The position numbers and the translations under genes were made by a program. A stretch of 64,000 bases of DNA from Streptococcus oralis (lineage in GTDB: Bacteria > Bacillota > Bacilli > Lactobacillales > Streptococcaceae), in assembly GCF_019929345.1 (NCBI RefSeq), contig NZ_JAHZPJ010000001.1, forward strand, positions 1 to 64,000, read 5' to 3'. The first letter of the stretch is position 1, and every line of letters starts with the position of its first letter. Below the pieces are notes generated by a model. The model did not search any database, was not told the DNA's origin, and saw only the letters and a program-made list of their open reading frames with translations. Below, piece by piece: positions 55,455 through 64,000 of the stretch.

Positions 55455-55811
55455 TGTAATTTCCCTTTCAGTTTCTTATTTTTAATTTTTGGTCTTTTTT
55501 TCTATTTCCCTTAAAATAATGAGGACGGGAGGTAAAATTGTCCAGTGGATGATTTTAGAAATCCATGAAATGAAAGACCTAATTTTCGAGCTCCTCGCTC
55601 ATTCATTTCTAGCCTCAGGCTAAAATAGTTCCCCGAACTATTTTACTCTCAAAAATTCCGTTCTAGAGAAGCATCTTTGCTTCTCTAGAATACCACTATA
55701 GCGGAAAATAGCGGTTCAATGCTCACTTCGTTCGCAAATATTTTATAGAAATCTATCTATTGATGAAGCATAATTTAAAACTGATGACCATATCTACGAT
55801 AAATATATAAA
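55455..55811 (-). other. Hairpin-rich spacer between the T-box terminator and trpE
   Basis: I see no gene in this stretch. It contains a perfect 13-bp hairpin (55661-55690, TTCTAGAGAAGCA/TGCTTCTCTAGAA, loop 4) and a 10-bp hairpin (55621-55645, TAAAATAGTT/AACTATTTTA, loop CCCCG). It also has a module CTCCTCGCTCATTCATTT followed by TAGCCTCAGGCTAAAA, related to the modules at 11466-11545. All of it would be in the trpE leader transcript. Confidence 0.7.
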
Positions 55812-55812
55812 A

Positions 55813-55840
55813 ATCCCCACGCAAAATAACTTGCGTGAGG
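55813..55840 (-). terminator. Terminator of the trpE T-box
   Basis: CCTCACGCAAG and CTTGCGTGG-type arms form a stem; on the minus strand it is followed by ATTTTTATAT. It is the mutually exclusive partner of the T-box antiterminator. Confidence 0.8.
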
Positions 55841-55848
55841 ACGAAATT

Positions 55849-56054
55849 CGCGGTGCCACCTCAATTATAGGATTTCTCCTATCTCTCATTCCTGTCTCAG
55901 ATACCTCTTGTAACAGGCTGTGCGATAAAGGGCACTCCCTTGAGAATTATGTTTTCTTCTCTCGTTTCAGATGGACCCAACCTTACAGCTTTCTCTGCTT
56001 GTTTCCAGCAACCACAAGCTCTCTGTGAGAGAAAGGACTGTAATTTTTCCATCT
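55849..56054 (-). promoter_or_regulatory. Trp T-box riboswitch of the trp operon
   Basis: The T-box sequence AATTGAGGTGGCACCGCG (55849-55866) has a UGGC bulge able to pair with the GCCA end of tRNA-Trp. Stem I closes by AGATGG (56049-56054) with CCATCT. Inside it the 3' side of the specifier loop reads GGTTGGGT, giving specifier UGG (Trp). A terminator follows. The element starts one base after the trpB2 stop codon. I see no convincing promoter for it in the end of trpB2. Confidence 0.85.
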
Positions 56055-56055
56055 C

Positions 56056-57234
56056 TTATTTTTTAGCTTCTAGGTAGTCTGCAATTGCAGCTACGTCCTT
56101 GTCTCCACGACCAGAGACATTGATGATGATAATCTCATCTTTACTTAGTTTCGGTGCACGTTTAACTGCTTCTGCGATAGCGTGTGAACTTTCGATCGCT
56201 GGGATAATCCCTTCTGTCTTGCTGAGAAGGAGCAGGGCTTGGACAGCTTCTTCATCCGTCGCTGCCACATATTCCACGCGACCTGAGTCTTTGAAGTAGG
56301 CGTGTTCTGGGCCAACACCTGGATAGTCCAAACCAGCTGAGATAGAGTAAACTGGAGCCAACTCTCCGTCTTCCTTAAAGACAGCATAGGTCTTCATTCC
56401 GTCGACAATTCCGACACTACCTTTTGTCATGGTAGCTGCGTGCTTGTCTGTGTCAAGCCCATGACCAGCAGCTTCAACTCCAACCAATTTGACTTCTTCA
56501 TCAGCCACATACTGTGAAAAAGCACCGATGGCATTGGAACCACCACCTACACAGGCAATGACGTAGTCTGGCAAGCGTCCTTCTTTTTCCAAAATTTGAC
56601 GACGAGATTCTTCACTAATAACCTTTTGGAACTCATGGACAATGGTAGGATAAGGGTGAGGTCCAACAGCAGATCCCAAAACATAGAAGGCTTCAAGGTC
56701 ATTCATCCATGCTCCAAAGGCTGCATCGACCGCATCCTTAAGGGTACGAGTGCCTATTTCAACTGCGTGCACAGTTGCTCCCATCATCTCCATACGGAAA
56801 ACATTGAGACGTTGACGCTCCACATCTTCTGCCCCCATATAAACATCACAGGCCATACCAAACTTGGCTGCAGCAGCTGCAGTCGCAACCCCGTGCTGAC
56901 CAGCCCCTGTTTCTGCGATAACCCGTTTTTTGCCCATACGTTTTGCCAGAAGAATTTGCCCTAAAACGTTGTTAAGCTTATGAGAACCAAGGTGGTTAAG
57001 GTCTTCTCGCTTGAGATAAATCTTAGCTCCACCTAAGTGATCTGTCAAACTTTCCGCAAAATAAAGCGGTGTTTCGCGACCGGAATAATCCTTCAAGTAA
57101 TGGCGAAATTCTGCCAAAAATTCTGGATCATCCTTGTACTTGTCAAATGTCACTTCCAACTCATCCAACAAAACCTGAATCGGCTCCGGTACAAAACTAC
57201 CACCAAATTGTCCAAAATAACCTTTAGTTGTCAT
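56056..57234 (-). CDS. trpB2: Stand-alone tryptophan synthase beta-subunit paralogue
   Basis: The 392-aa PLP enzyme is a second TrpB of the standard type. It retains [13 protein letters not shown] with the catalytic Glu, [12 protein letters not shown], and the substrate region [14 protein letters not shown]. The PLP-lysine segment reads [11 protein letters not shown] instead of [11 protein letters not shown]. No trpA follows it. It has its own consensus promoter and Trp T-box. I infer that it makes tryptophan from free indole plus serine, or acts as a second subunit under starvation. I chose the ATG at 57234 with AGAGGA upstream. A longer frame would read through the T-box. Confidence 0.9.
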   Translation of the reverse strand: MTTKGYFGQFGGSFVPEPIQVLLDELEVTFDKYKDDPEFLAEFRHYLKDYSGRETPLYFAESLTDHLGGAKIYLKREDLNHLGSHKLNNVLGQILLAKRMGKKRVIAETGAGQHGVATAAAAAKFGMACDVYMGAEDVERQRLNVFRMEMMGATVHAVEIGTRTLKDAVDAAFGAWMNDLEAFYVLGSAVGPHPYPTIVHEFQKVISEESRRQILEKEGRLPDYVIACVGGGSNAIGAFSQYVADEEVKLVGVEAAGHGLDTDKHAATMTKGSVGIVDGMKTYAVFKEDGELAPVYSISAGLDYPGVGPEHAYFKDSGRVEYVAATDEEAVQALLLLSKTEGIIPAIESSHAIAEAVKRAPKLSKDEIIIINVSGRGDKDVAAIADYLEAKK

Positions 57235-57275
57235 AATTTTTCCTCTTTTTGTATTGATTTCAAGATATGAAAAAA

Positions 57276-57308
57276 GCCCACACACAGAATCTACTTCCGT
57301 GTGAGGGC
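57276..57308 (-). terminator. Terminator of the trpB2 T-box
   Basis: GCCCTCACACGGAAG and a near-complementary arm ending GTGTGGGC form the stem. Six T follow on the minus strand (57270-57275). Confidence 0.8.
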
Positions 57309-57316
57309 GTTGGTAA

Positions 57317-57520
57317 CGCGGTGCCACCTCAATTATAAAGGGATTATTCTCCTTTACATCTCTGCCTTGTCTAACAACAAGTTGCACTGTAAGGTGTGCG
57401 CACCGAATTTTTATTGTTTCAAATTCATTTTTTAAATCAGCCCACTTTCACTACTTCCAACCACCTGTTCACAATCACCACAGGCTCCCTGAAGATCAAA
57501 AATAACTACTTTTCTGATTT
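57317..57520 (-). promoter_or_regulatory. Trp T-box riboswitch of trpB2
   Basis: The T-box AATTGAGGTGGCACCGCG (57317-57334) is identical to the one before trpE. Stem I closes by AAATCAG (57514-57520) with CTGATTT (57434-57440). The specifier loop reads GAAAGTGGG, giving UGG (Trp). A strong terminator follows. Confidence 0.85.
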
Positions 57521-57529
57521 ATTGAAAAT

Positions 57530-57558
57530 ATTATATGTCATTGTTCTATCTTTGTCAA
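57530..57558 (-). promoter_or_regulatory. Consensus promoter of trpB2
   Basis: On the minus strand TTGACA (57553-57558), 17 nt, TATAAT (57530-57535), a perfect sigma-A consensus. It may also drive the trp operon by read-through. Confidence 0.85.
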
Positions 57559-57565
57559 GATTTTT

Positions 57566-58795
57566 TTATGATTTTTTTCCAGAACCGAGTATTTCTTCGG
57601 AAATTCTCACCAAAGTCTTAACGATATAGTCTACTTCATCATCGCTTAATTTCGTGTGAAGAGGGAGCGTAATTTCATTTTCAAAGAAGGCATAGGCCTT
57701 AGGATAGTTCGACATATCAAAACCAAGATTCTTATAGGCTGTCAAGAGCGGAAGCGGTTTGTAGTGGACGTTACTTGCAATTCCTGCTTTAGCCAATTCT
57801 TGGATGATGAGATTGCGTTCTTCTAGGCTTGCTCCTTCAACATGTGTGATGTAGAGGTGACGACAAGATTCGACAGTATCAGTCTTGTGTGCTAATGGAT
57901 GGATGCGAGAACCAGCAAAACCACGATCATAACGGTCTACGATTTCCTTACGACGTTGTAGCAAAGCAGGGTAACGATCCAATTGTACTAGACCAAGGGA
58001 AGCCATGATATCCGTCATGTTGCACTTGTAGGCAGGGGTTACGATGTCGTATTCCCATGATCCCAGCTGCATCTTGGCAAGGGCATCTTTGGTTTGACCA
58101 TGAAGGGAAAGGATTTGGAATTCCTTGTACATTTCTTCGTCATCAATCGCTGGATTGGCTTTCCAGGTGGCACTTCCACCCTCAGCCGTTGTAAAGTTTT
58201 TAACGGCGTGGAATGAGAAGGAAGTAAAGTCAGCGATAGAACCAGCTGGTTGCCCCTTGTAAGTTGATCCCAAAGCATGGGCACTATCAGAAACAATCAC
58301 GATACGGTTAAAGGCTTTTTGCCACTTGCTTGAAGCAGTAAAGAGGTCCCGTTTTTTCTCCACAACTTGGAACAAACGGTCGTAGTCGCAAACAATCCCT
58401 GCAAGCTCAACCGGAATAATCACCTTAGTCTTTTCAGTGATGGCTTGCTCCAGCAGGTCATAATTCATCTCAAACGTATCGGCTTGGATATCCACCATGA
58501 CAGGGGTTGCTCCTACGTGTGTGATGACACTACATGAAGCTGTGTAAGTCATAGCTGGAACGATGACTTCATCATCTGGTCCCACTTCCAAAACACGCAA
58601 AATCAACTCAAGAGCGGCCGTCGCAGAGTTGAGGCAGACAGTCTTGGGCGTCTGTGTGTATTGAGACAAGCGACGCTCCAGTTCTTTTGTCTTAGGACCT
58701 GTTGTGATCCAACCAGAACGAAGGGTGTCCGCTACTTCAGCAATTTCAGCTTCTGTAATATCAGGTGGTGAAAATGGAATATTGTAATTTGGCAT
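57566..58795 (-). CDS. DegT/DnrJ/EryC1-family aminotransferase
   Basis: The 409-aa PLP enzyme makes amino sugars from keto-sugar nucleotides. It begins NIPFSPPDITEAEI, and the PLP lysine is in FSFHAVKNFTTAEGG. I recall that its pneumococcal relative, together with the adjacent sugar-transferase gene, was assigned to making the AATGal residue of teichoic acid. I chose the ATG at 58795 with AAGGAG upstream. The two genes are 42 nt apart in the same direction. Confidence 0.85.
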   Translation of the reverse strand: MPNYNIPFSPPDITEAEIAEVADTLRSGWITTGPKTKELERRLSQYTQTPKTVCLNSATAALELILRVLEVGPDDEVIVPAMTYTASCSVITHVGATPVMVDIQADTFEMNYDLLEQAITEKTKVIIPVELAGIVCDYDRLFQVVEKKRDLFTASSKWQKAFNRIVIVSDSAHALGSTYKGQPAGSIADFTSFSFHAVKNFTTAEGGSATWKANPAIDDEEMYKEFQILSLHGQTKDALAKMQLGSWEYDIVTPAYKCNMTDIMASLGLVQLDRYPALLQRRKEIVDRYDRGFAGSRIHPLAHKTDTVESCRHLYITHVEGASLEERNLIIQELAKAGIASNVHYKPLPLLTAYKNLGFDMSNYPKAYAFFENEITLPLHTKLSDDEVDYIVKTLVRISEEILGSGKKS

Positions 58796-58837
58796 TGATT
58801 TGCTCCTTTTATCTGTACTCATTTTCTCATGACTACT

Positions 58838-59530
58838 TTATTTTAGCACTTCAAACACGGTTTGAAACATGATTTTAATGTCTCCAAGGAAACTAAATTC
58901 TCGAAGATAAGCAAGGTTATAGCGCATCTTTTCAGGAAGAACATGCTCTACATAGGCTTGGTCAACTGACAGGCCTTTTTCGGTCATTTGACTGATGATA
59001 GTGTCCTCATCCTTGTAGTTGATGCTGGCTGGAGAGGTAATCCCTGCGGGTAAGAGCAAGGTCGCCATCATTTCAGGACTATATTGCTCTGTGTAACGTG
59101 GCACTTCTGGTCGTGTACCGACAAAGGACATTTCGCCTTTAAGAACATTGACTAGTTGAGGTAGTTCATCTAAACGAACACGGCGGATGAAATTTCCAAC
59201 TTTGGTAATGCGGCTATCGTTAGCAGAAGTCACCAGACTTCCTTTTTTATCCGCATCCGTCACCATGGTACGGAACTTCCAAATCTTGAACCGACGGTTG
59301 TACTGGGTCACGCGCTCTTGCTTATAAATCACTGGACCCTTGCTATCCAACTTGATCCATATGCTCAAGATAAGAAAGACTGGGGAAGTCAAAATTAGCA
59401 AGACCAAGGCCAAAACCCAGTCCAAGCAACGCTTGAAAATCAGCGAACCCTTCCTTTTAGAGACAAGCTGGTAGTAAGACTCAACCTCGCTTGATTTCAT
59501 TTTCACGGGCAAGTCTTCCCATTTCAGCAT
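58838..59530 (-). CDS. Undecaprenyl-phosphate sugar-1-phosphate transferase
   Basis: The 230-aa protein of the bacterial sugar transferase family has one membrane helix (about residues 37-60). Next come KLDSKGPVIYKQERV and KFRTM, and the catalytic loop RLDELPQLVNVLKGEMSFVGTRPE is split across the middle (about 138-161). It would load the first sugar, probably AATGal phosphate, onto the lipid carrier for teichoic-acid repeat synthesis. That function is by analogy with pneumococcus. Confidence 0.85.
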   Translation of the reverse strand: MLKWEDLPVKMKSSEVESYYQLVSKRKGSLIFKRCLDWVLALVLLILTSPVFLILSIWIKLDSKGPVIYKQERVTQYNRRFKIWKFRTMVTDADKKGSLVTSANDSRITKVGNFIRRVRLDELPQLVNVLKGEMSFVGTRPEVPRYTEQYSPEMMATLLLPAGITSPASINYKDEDTIISQMTEKGLSVDQAYVEHVLPEKMRYNLAYLREFSFLGDIKIMFQTVFEVLK

Positions 59531-59634
59531 GCTGTTTCTCCTTTGTTTTTAGTATACTATTTATCAACATTTTTCATTATACCACAAAATGGAAAAGGCG
59601 GTGAAAGAAATCTGTGATTTAGAGGAATTCTTCT

Positions 59635-61376
59635 TTAGGAAAGAGCACCTGCCTGCAAACGATACATCTTGTGATAAGTTCCTCCCAGAGCCAAGAGTTC
59701 CTCATGAGTTCCACTCTCGATAATGCGCCCCTTGTCTAGAACGTAGATACAGTTGGCGTCTTGAATGGTAGAAAGGCGATGAGCGATGGCAATGGTCGTC
59801 CGCCCCTGTCTCATCTTGGCTAGGGAATCCTGAACCAAGCTTTCTGTCTCAGAGTCAATATTGGCTGTCGCTTCATCCAAAATCAAGATTTTAGGCTGAC
59901 TTGCGACTGTTCTGGCAAAGGCAAGAAGCTGACGCTGTCCAGTAGAAAAGCTCGAACCACGCTCAGACACAGGGGAATCATAGCCCAGCGGAAAGTTCTG
60001 AATAAAGGAATCCGCATCGACAAAGGTAGCTGCGTCCTTTACTTGCTCATCACTAATCTCTTGGTACATGGCGATGTTGGACTTGATGGTCCCATGATAG
60101 AGGAAGGGATCTTGCAAGACCAGACCGATATTTTTTCTCAGTTCTTCCTGGCTGTAGTCCCTGATATCCACATCATCCAAGAGAACTCGCCCTGACTGAA
60201 ATTCATAAAAACGCATGAGGACATTGATAATCGAAGATTTCCCCGAACCTGTATGTCCTACAAAGGCAATGGTTTCACCCTTCTTAACTGAAAAGGAAAT
60301 ATCATCCAGAATCGGGTGTTTGCCATCATATGAGAAGCACACATGTTCAAAACGAATATTGCCTTCTTTGACTTTAGCCTGCCCATCTTTTTGAAGAGGC
60401 TCATAGGTCCTCTCATCGATTAAGGCAAAGACACGGCCTGCAGAAACCAGAGAAGTTTGAAGGGTTGAAAAGTTTTGCGTCACCTCAATCAAGGGTCAAA
60501 GAGGCGGTTGATATACTGGATAAAGGCGTACATGGTTCCTGCTGTTATTCCCAGATAAAGCCCACGGTAGCCAAAATAGGTCATCAAAACTGCATAGCCT
60601 AGGAGTTTTAGCAAACTCATGGCAGGTCTCAAAAAGAGAGCATCCAAGGCTACAGATCGGTTGGCATAGACCAAGTGTTCTTGGTTGATTTCATCAAATT
60701 CTGCCTGCAGGCGCTTCTCTTGATTAAAGGCTTGAATAATTCTGATTCCTTCGATACTTTCTGCTAGCTTGCTATTGATATCCGATAAGAGACTTCTGGT
60801 TTTTTCGATGATTTTCACCGATTTTTTCCGATAGAGATTGACCAAAAGAAAAATCAAGGGGAGAAAGAGCAAGACCAAAGCAGTCAAACGAAAATCCAAC
60901 ACCAACATGGTATAAAGGGTTGTCAGAAAGATAAATACTGCTGAGATAAAACTGGACAAAATCCCTGAAAACATATCGCTGATGGTCTCGGTATCATTGG
61001 TCAAACGAGAGACGATCGAACCAGCTGGAGTCTTGTCAAAATAAGACATGCCTAGTTTTTCCATATTAGCAAAGGCATCGCGACGAATATCTCTGACAAT
61101 ACTGTAAGACACGCGCGCAAAGAGAAGATTGCCAACATACTGAACTAGAGTTTGTAGGATGTAAAGACCATAGTAGACTAGCAAAACGGTCACGGCAAGT
61201 TGGTTGAGATTGCTGAGATACTGGTCGATAAAGTGGGAAGCTACAAGGGGAATGATGCTTTTAATGACCGTAGTCGCTAGGAGAAAACTAAGTGCCAAAA
61301 AGGTCAGGAGGCCATAAGGCTTGAGATAGGACATCAAGCGCTTCAATACAGTCCATTGTTCTTGCTTATTCTGCAT
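59635..61376 (-). pseudogene. ABC exporter half, frameshifted between membrane and ATPase domains
   Basis: The first frame (60489-61376) gives a 295-aa membrane domain ending NRLFDP and a stop. The second (59635-60492) resumes with LIEVTQNFS and gives a 285-aa ATPase with GHTGSGKSS, STGQRQLLA and the canonical ILILDEA. Both frames are otherwise intact. One missing base in GACCCTTG (expected GACCCCTTG) at about 60493 causes the shift. A TTG overlaps the TGA stop, so separate translation of the ATPase part is possible but unproven. Its partner is the intact half upstream. Confidence 0.85.
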
Positions 61377-63111
61377 CTTCTTCTCCTTTCATTTCTAACT
61401 GCTGAGACTGGTAGGTTTGGGCATACCAGCCATCCAGGGCTAACAAGTCTTCGTGTCTGCCCCGTTCGATAATTTGGCCATTTTGCAGAACCAAGATCAG
61501 ATCTGCATGGACAACTGCGCTGAGGCGATGGGCTGTGATGATGGTTGTCTTGTCCTTACGCGTTTCCTTAAGATTGTCGATAATAGCATACTCTGTCTTG
61601 GCATCTACGGCGGACAAGGAATCATCTAAAATCAAGATATCAGGGTCTAAAATCATTGCCCGACTCATAGCCAGACGCTGCTTTTGACCACCAGAAAGAC
61701 TGACCCCCTTTTCACCGATCAGGGTATCAAATCCCTGAGGCATGGCTACAATATCTTGATAAACTTGGGCTAGCTTAGTCGCTTCCTCAACCATTGAAAG
61801 GGGCAAGTTAGGATTGCCAAAGCGGATATTGTCTAAGATAGAGGTTGCAAAGAGGAACTGGTCCTGAGGGACATAGCCCATGAGACTGCGAAGGTCTGTC
61901 AGACGGTAGTCGCGAATATCGTGTCCGTTTAGGTAAATGGTTCCCTTGTCCACATCGTACTCACGTAGGAGCAGTTTGATCAAGGACGTCTTCCCAGAAC
62001 CTGTCTGTCCGACCAAGCCCAGGGTTTGCCCTTTTTCCAAACTGAAGTGAATATCAGTCAATGTCTCCTCATCTTCAAAGGCAAAGCTTTCAACGGCATA
62101 CTCCAAGCGCCCATTTTCAATACCGTCCAGAGGAATCTCGGGGTCTTGTACAGGTGATTCCTGAGACAAGAGTTCCTCAATCCGCTGGTAAGAAACCTTT
62201 CCTCGCTGAGTGATGTTAAAGAGGAAGCCGATAGCCATAAGAGGCCAAACTAGCATATCCAAGTAGCTGATAAAGGTAACTAGATTACCAACTGTAATCT
62301 GTCCCTCCTGAACCATCAAGGAGCCGACCAAGAGGGTTAACACATAGGATGAACCAACAAATAAGAGAACCATAGGGTCAAAGAGACTATCGTATTTCAT
62401 GGTTTGCAGGTTCTTCTGGAAGGTCAATTCATTGACTGCCTGAAAGGACTTCAACTCGTCCGCCTGATAACCGAAAGACTTGGTCACTTTAATACCTGAT
62501 ACAGACTCCTGTACCTTGTTATTAAGTTCGGAAAAGGCAGCTTGGGATTCGCCAAAGGCCTTGTGGGTCTTTCTCCCTAGACGACTGGTCGCATAAGCCA
62601 TGAAAGGCAGGGGAAGAATGGCAACCAAGGTCATCTGCCATGAAATGCTAAAGAGCATGGTCAACAAGGTCACTAAAGCTGTGATTGAGGCATCAACCGC
62701 TGACATAACCCCTCCCCCTGCCAGACGCGTTAAGGCATTGATATCGTTGGTTGCGTGTGCCATCAGGTCCCCCGTCCTATAGGTTTGATAAAAGGCTGGA
62801 GACATTTTTGTGAAATGCTCAAATAAGCGAGAGCGCATAATCTGTCCCAAACGGTAGGAAGTACCGAGGATATACATACGCCAAACATAGCGCAGATAGT
62901 ACATCCCAAAGGCTGCAAGAAGCAAGTAAAATAGGGCAAGAAGGAGGTCCTGCTGGGTTAATTGCCCCGATGTGATGGCATCAATGACCCTCCCCATAAC
63001 CATTGGGGGAATGAGGTTGAGGACGGAAACCAAGACCAGAGCCACAATCCCGACTAAATAACGGCGTTTTTCTAACTTGAAAAACCACCAAAGTTTTTGA
63101 ATAATGGACAT
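61366..63111 (-). CDS. ABC exporter half-transporter with degenerate Walker B
   Basis: The 581-aa half-transporter has six membrane helices (about 1-310) and a C-terminal ATPase. The ATPase has Walker A GQTGSGKTS, the signature SLSGGQKQR and Walker B ILILDDSLS. The catalytic Glu after Walker B is Asp here, as in the degenerate site of heterodimeric exporters. It is therefore expected to pair with the next gene, which has the canonical Glu but is frameshifted. I chose the ATG at 63111 with AAGGGA upstream. The substrate is unknown; multidrug or lipid export is common in this group. Confidence 0.88.
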   Translation of the reverse strand: MSIIQKLWWFFKLEKRRYLVGIVALVLVSVLNLIPPMVMGRVIDAITSGQLTQQDLLLALFYLLLAAFGMYYLRYVWRMYILGTSYRLGQIMRSRLFEHFTKMSPAFYQTYRTGDLMAHATNDINALTRLAGGGVMSAVDASITALVTLLTMLFSISWQMTLVAILPLPFMAYATSRLGRKTHKAFGESQAAFSELNNKVQESVSGIKVTKSFGYQADELKSFQAVNELTFQKNLQTMKYDSLFDPMVLLFVGSSYVLTLLVGSLMVQEGQITVGNLVTFISYLDMLVWPLMAIGFLFNITQRGKVSYQRIEELLSQESPVQDPEIPLDGIENGRLEYAVESFAFEDEETLTDIHFSLEKGQTLGLVGQTGSGKTSLIKLLLREYDVDKGTIYLNGHDIRDYRLTDLRSLMGYVPQDQFLFATSILDNIRFGNPNLPLSMVEEATKLAQVYQDIVAMPQGFDTLIGEKGVSLSGGQKQRLAMSRAMILDPDILILDDSLSAVDAKTEYAIIDNLKETRKDKTTIITAHRLSAVVHADLILVLQNGQIIERGRHEDLLALDGWYAQTYQSQQLEMKGEEDAE

Positions 63112-63165
63112 AACATCCCTTTCTGATTGCAAATAGAAACCTGAGGCCAAGACCCCAGGTTTTTC

Positions 63166-63801
63166 TTATTCATAGGTTACGACTGTGACCGCACCCTTGT
63201 CATACTCAGCGATAAAGATATTGGCTACATTGTCATGCCCTTGCTTGCTGAGGTTATCAAGCAGCCATTCTTCGTTACGACCAATCGACTCCAAAACATC
63301 GACTTGTATCACACCGTCAGTCACAACTGGATACTTAGGATTTTCATCCCCCATTTGGACCACGATGAGTTGGCCATTTTGCTCCTGCACAGCTCGTTTG
63401 ACTTGCTTCATCTGGAAAATTCCTTGGCTACGAAGTTTGAGGGCTACATCCGATGCAGACAAGCCAACTGAACGACAGGCTTCTGGGTCAATCTGCCCAT
63501 TTTTGATAAGGAGAGTTGGTTTTCCATCAATCAAGCGTTTGACAAAACGAACATTGTTATTGAGCCACTTGAGGGTCAAGACCAAAATCGTCCACATCAT
63601 CAAAATCACTGCATACTGGAGAATGCTGATAGAACTATTGTAAATCACCCCACCGATGATACCACCGAGAACATAGTTCTGAATTTGGTCTGTCGCAGAG
63701 TTAGGTGCTAGGTTCCCCTTTCCTGTCACATTGATAACAAAAACAAGCGAGAAGAGCCCCAAGGCCAGTTTGATTAAAATTTCCATATAATTGAGTGTCA
63801 T
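63166..63801 (-). CDS. DUF421/YetF-like membrane protein
   Basis: The 211-aa protein has three N-terminal membrane helices, a DUF421 cytoplasmic domain with GKPTLLIKNGQIDPEA, and a C-terminal extension. YetF-like proteins occur with DUF3290 proteins in Firmicutes; the function is unknown, and a link to spore germination in relatives does not apply here. GGAGG precedes the ATG, which overlaps the DUF3290 stop by 4 nt. Confidence 0.8.
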   Translation of the reverse strand: MTLNYMEILIKLALGLFSLVFVINVTGKGNLAPNSATDQIQNYVLGGIIGGVIYNSSISILQYAVILMMWTILVLTLKWLNNNVRFVKRLIDGKPTLLIKNGQIDPEACRSVGLSASDVALKLRSQGIFQMKQVKRAVQEQNGQLIVVQMGDENPKYPVVTDGVIQVDVLESIGRNEEWLLDNLSKQGHDNVANIFIAEYDKGAVTVVTYE

Positions 63802-64000
63802 TTGTTTACCTCCACCAATTCAATAGCGTCTGTTTGATTCAATTCTAATTTCTCTAAAAGATACTTGTCTGGTTGGCTCCCGTTCATGGCGCGGTAGAAA
63901 TTTGGACCTACCTTGACAAGCGCTCCATCAGTGGCTGCAGAAGTATTGACATAAACTTCTGATTTATCCACTCCCAAGTCTTTGGAAACAACCTCTATGA
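63798..64000 (-). CDS. DUF3290 family protein (partial, 3' end)
   Basis: The visible 67 codons encode a C-terminus with NTSAATDGALVKVGPNFYRAM and YLLEKLELN, ending at TGA (63798-63800). This matches DUF3290, which commonly pairs with DUF421. The 5' part lies outside the window. Confidence 0.7.
   Translation of the reverse strand, partial: IEVVSKDLGVDKSEVYVNTSAATDGALVKVGPNFYRAMNGSQPDKYLLEKLELNQTDAIELVEVNK

Noticed and set aside
57235..57387. A longer trpB2 reading frame starting inside the T-box leader
   Set aside because: It would translate the T-box and terminator sequences. The ATG at 57234 has a Shine-Dalgarno and gives the normal TrpB N-terminus ([13 protein letters not shown]).
60480..60500. 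Programmed ribosomal frameshift joining the two ABC transporter pieces
   Set aside because: No slippery heptamer of the usual form and no downstream structure are evident; a one-base deletion explains it more simply.

Overview
The window is about 64 kb of low-GC Firmicutes chromosome. The gene content points to a Mitis-group Streptococcus, most likely S. mitis or a close relative of S. pneumoniae. The evidence is a choline-binding surface protein beside glucokinase, the ccdA2-etrx2-msrAB2 redox operon next to a YesM-type two-component system, AliB, a Cof/cyclophilin fusion, CclA, and an L-lysine MurE. Gene order is mosaic relative to what I remember of pneumococcal maps. No rRNA, tRNA, CRISPR array or intact mobile element was seen. 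Species assignment is inference.

Layout. 0-11.4 kb: glucokinase, a choline-binding/Ltp surface protein killed by one nonsense codon, fused PabB-PabC, a small P-loop kinase, a YwlG-family protein, a two-component system, the extracytoplasmic thiol/methionine-sulfoxide repair operon and a GNAT. 11.4-16.5 kb: a repeat-rich spacer, pncB-nadE, an XRE regulator with two small membrane proteins joined by duplicated coupling junctions, a HAD phosphatase and a GNAT. 16.6-41.6 kb: amino acid permease, greA, mltG, two GNATs, murC, a SWIM-SNF2 helicase, patB-metB, aliB, a MurJ-like flippase divergent from murE, csbD, ppaC, RNA-modification and RNA-binding genes, the Cof/cyclophilin fusion, a decayed phage-type integrase and rpmE2. 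41.7-49.1 kb: a BceRS-like two-component system, a TetR regulator with a membrane flavoreductase-like target, a lipase-like hydrolase, the prepilin peptidase CclA, and a WYL regulator/GyrI-like pair that sits between two copies of the cclA 3' end. 49.2-57.6 kb: the complete trpEGDCFBA operon, preceded by an extra trpB. 57.6-64 kb: two genes assigned to teichoic-acid AATGal synthesis, a heterodimeric ABC exporter with one half frameshifted, and a DUF421/DUF3290 pair.

How the genes fit together. Most genes read on the minus strand in short translationally coupled operons. The most distinctive block is tryptophan. A solo trpB paralogue has its own consensus promoter and Trp T-box. Its stop codon is followed 1 nt later by a second Trp T-box leader, and then by a 350-nt hairpin-rich spacer before trpE. 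This gives two tRNA-Trp checkpoints in series. A second compact circuit is the TetR gene and its membrane flavoreductase-like neighbour, each preceded by the same ATGAATGAA/TTCATTCAT palindrome. Decay is visible at three places: the choline-binding protein, the integrase and the ABC exporter half.
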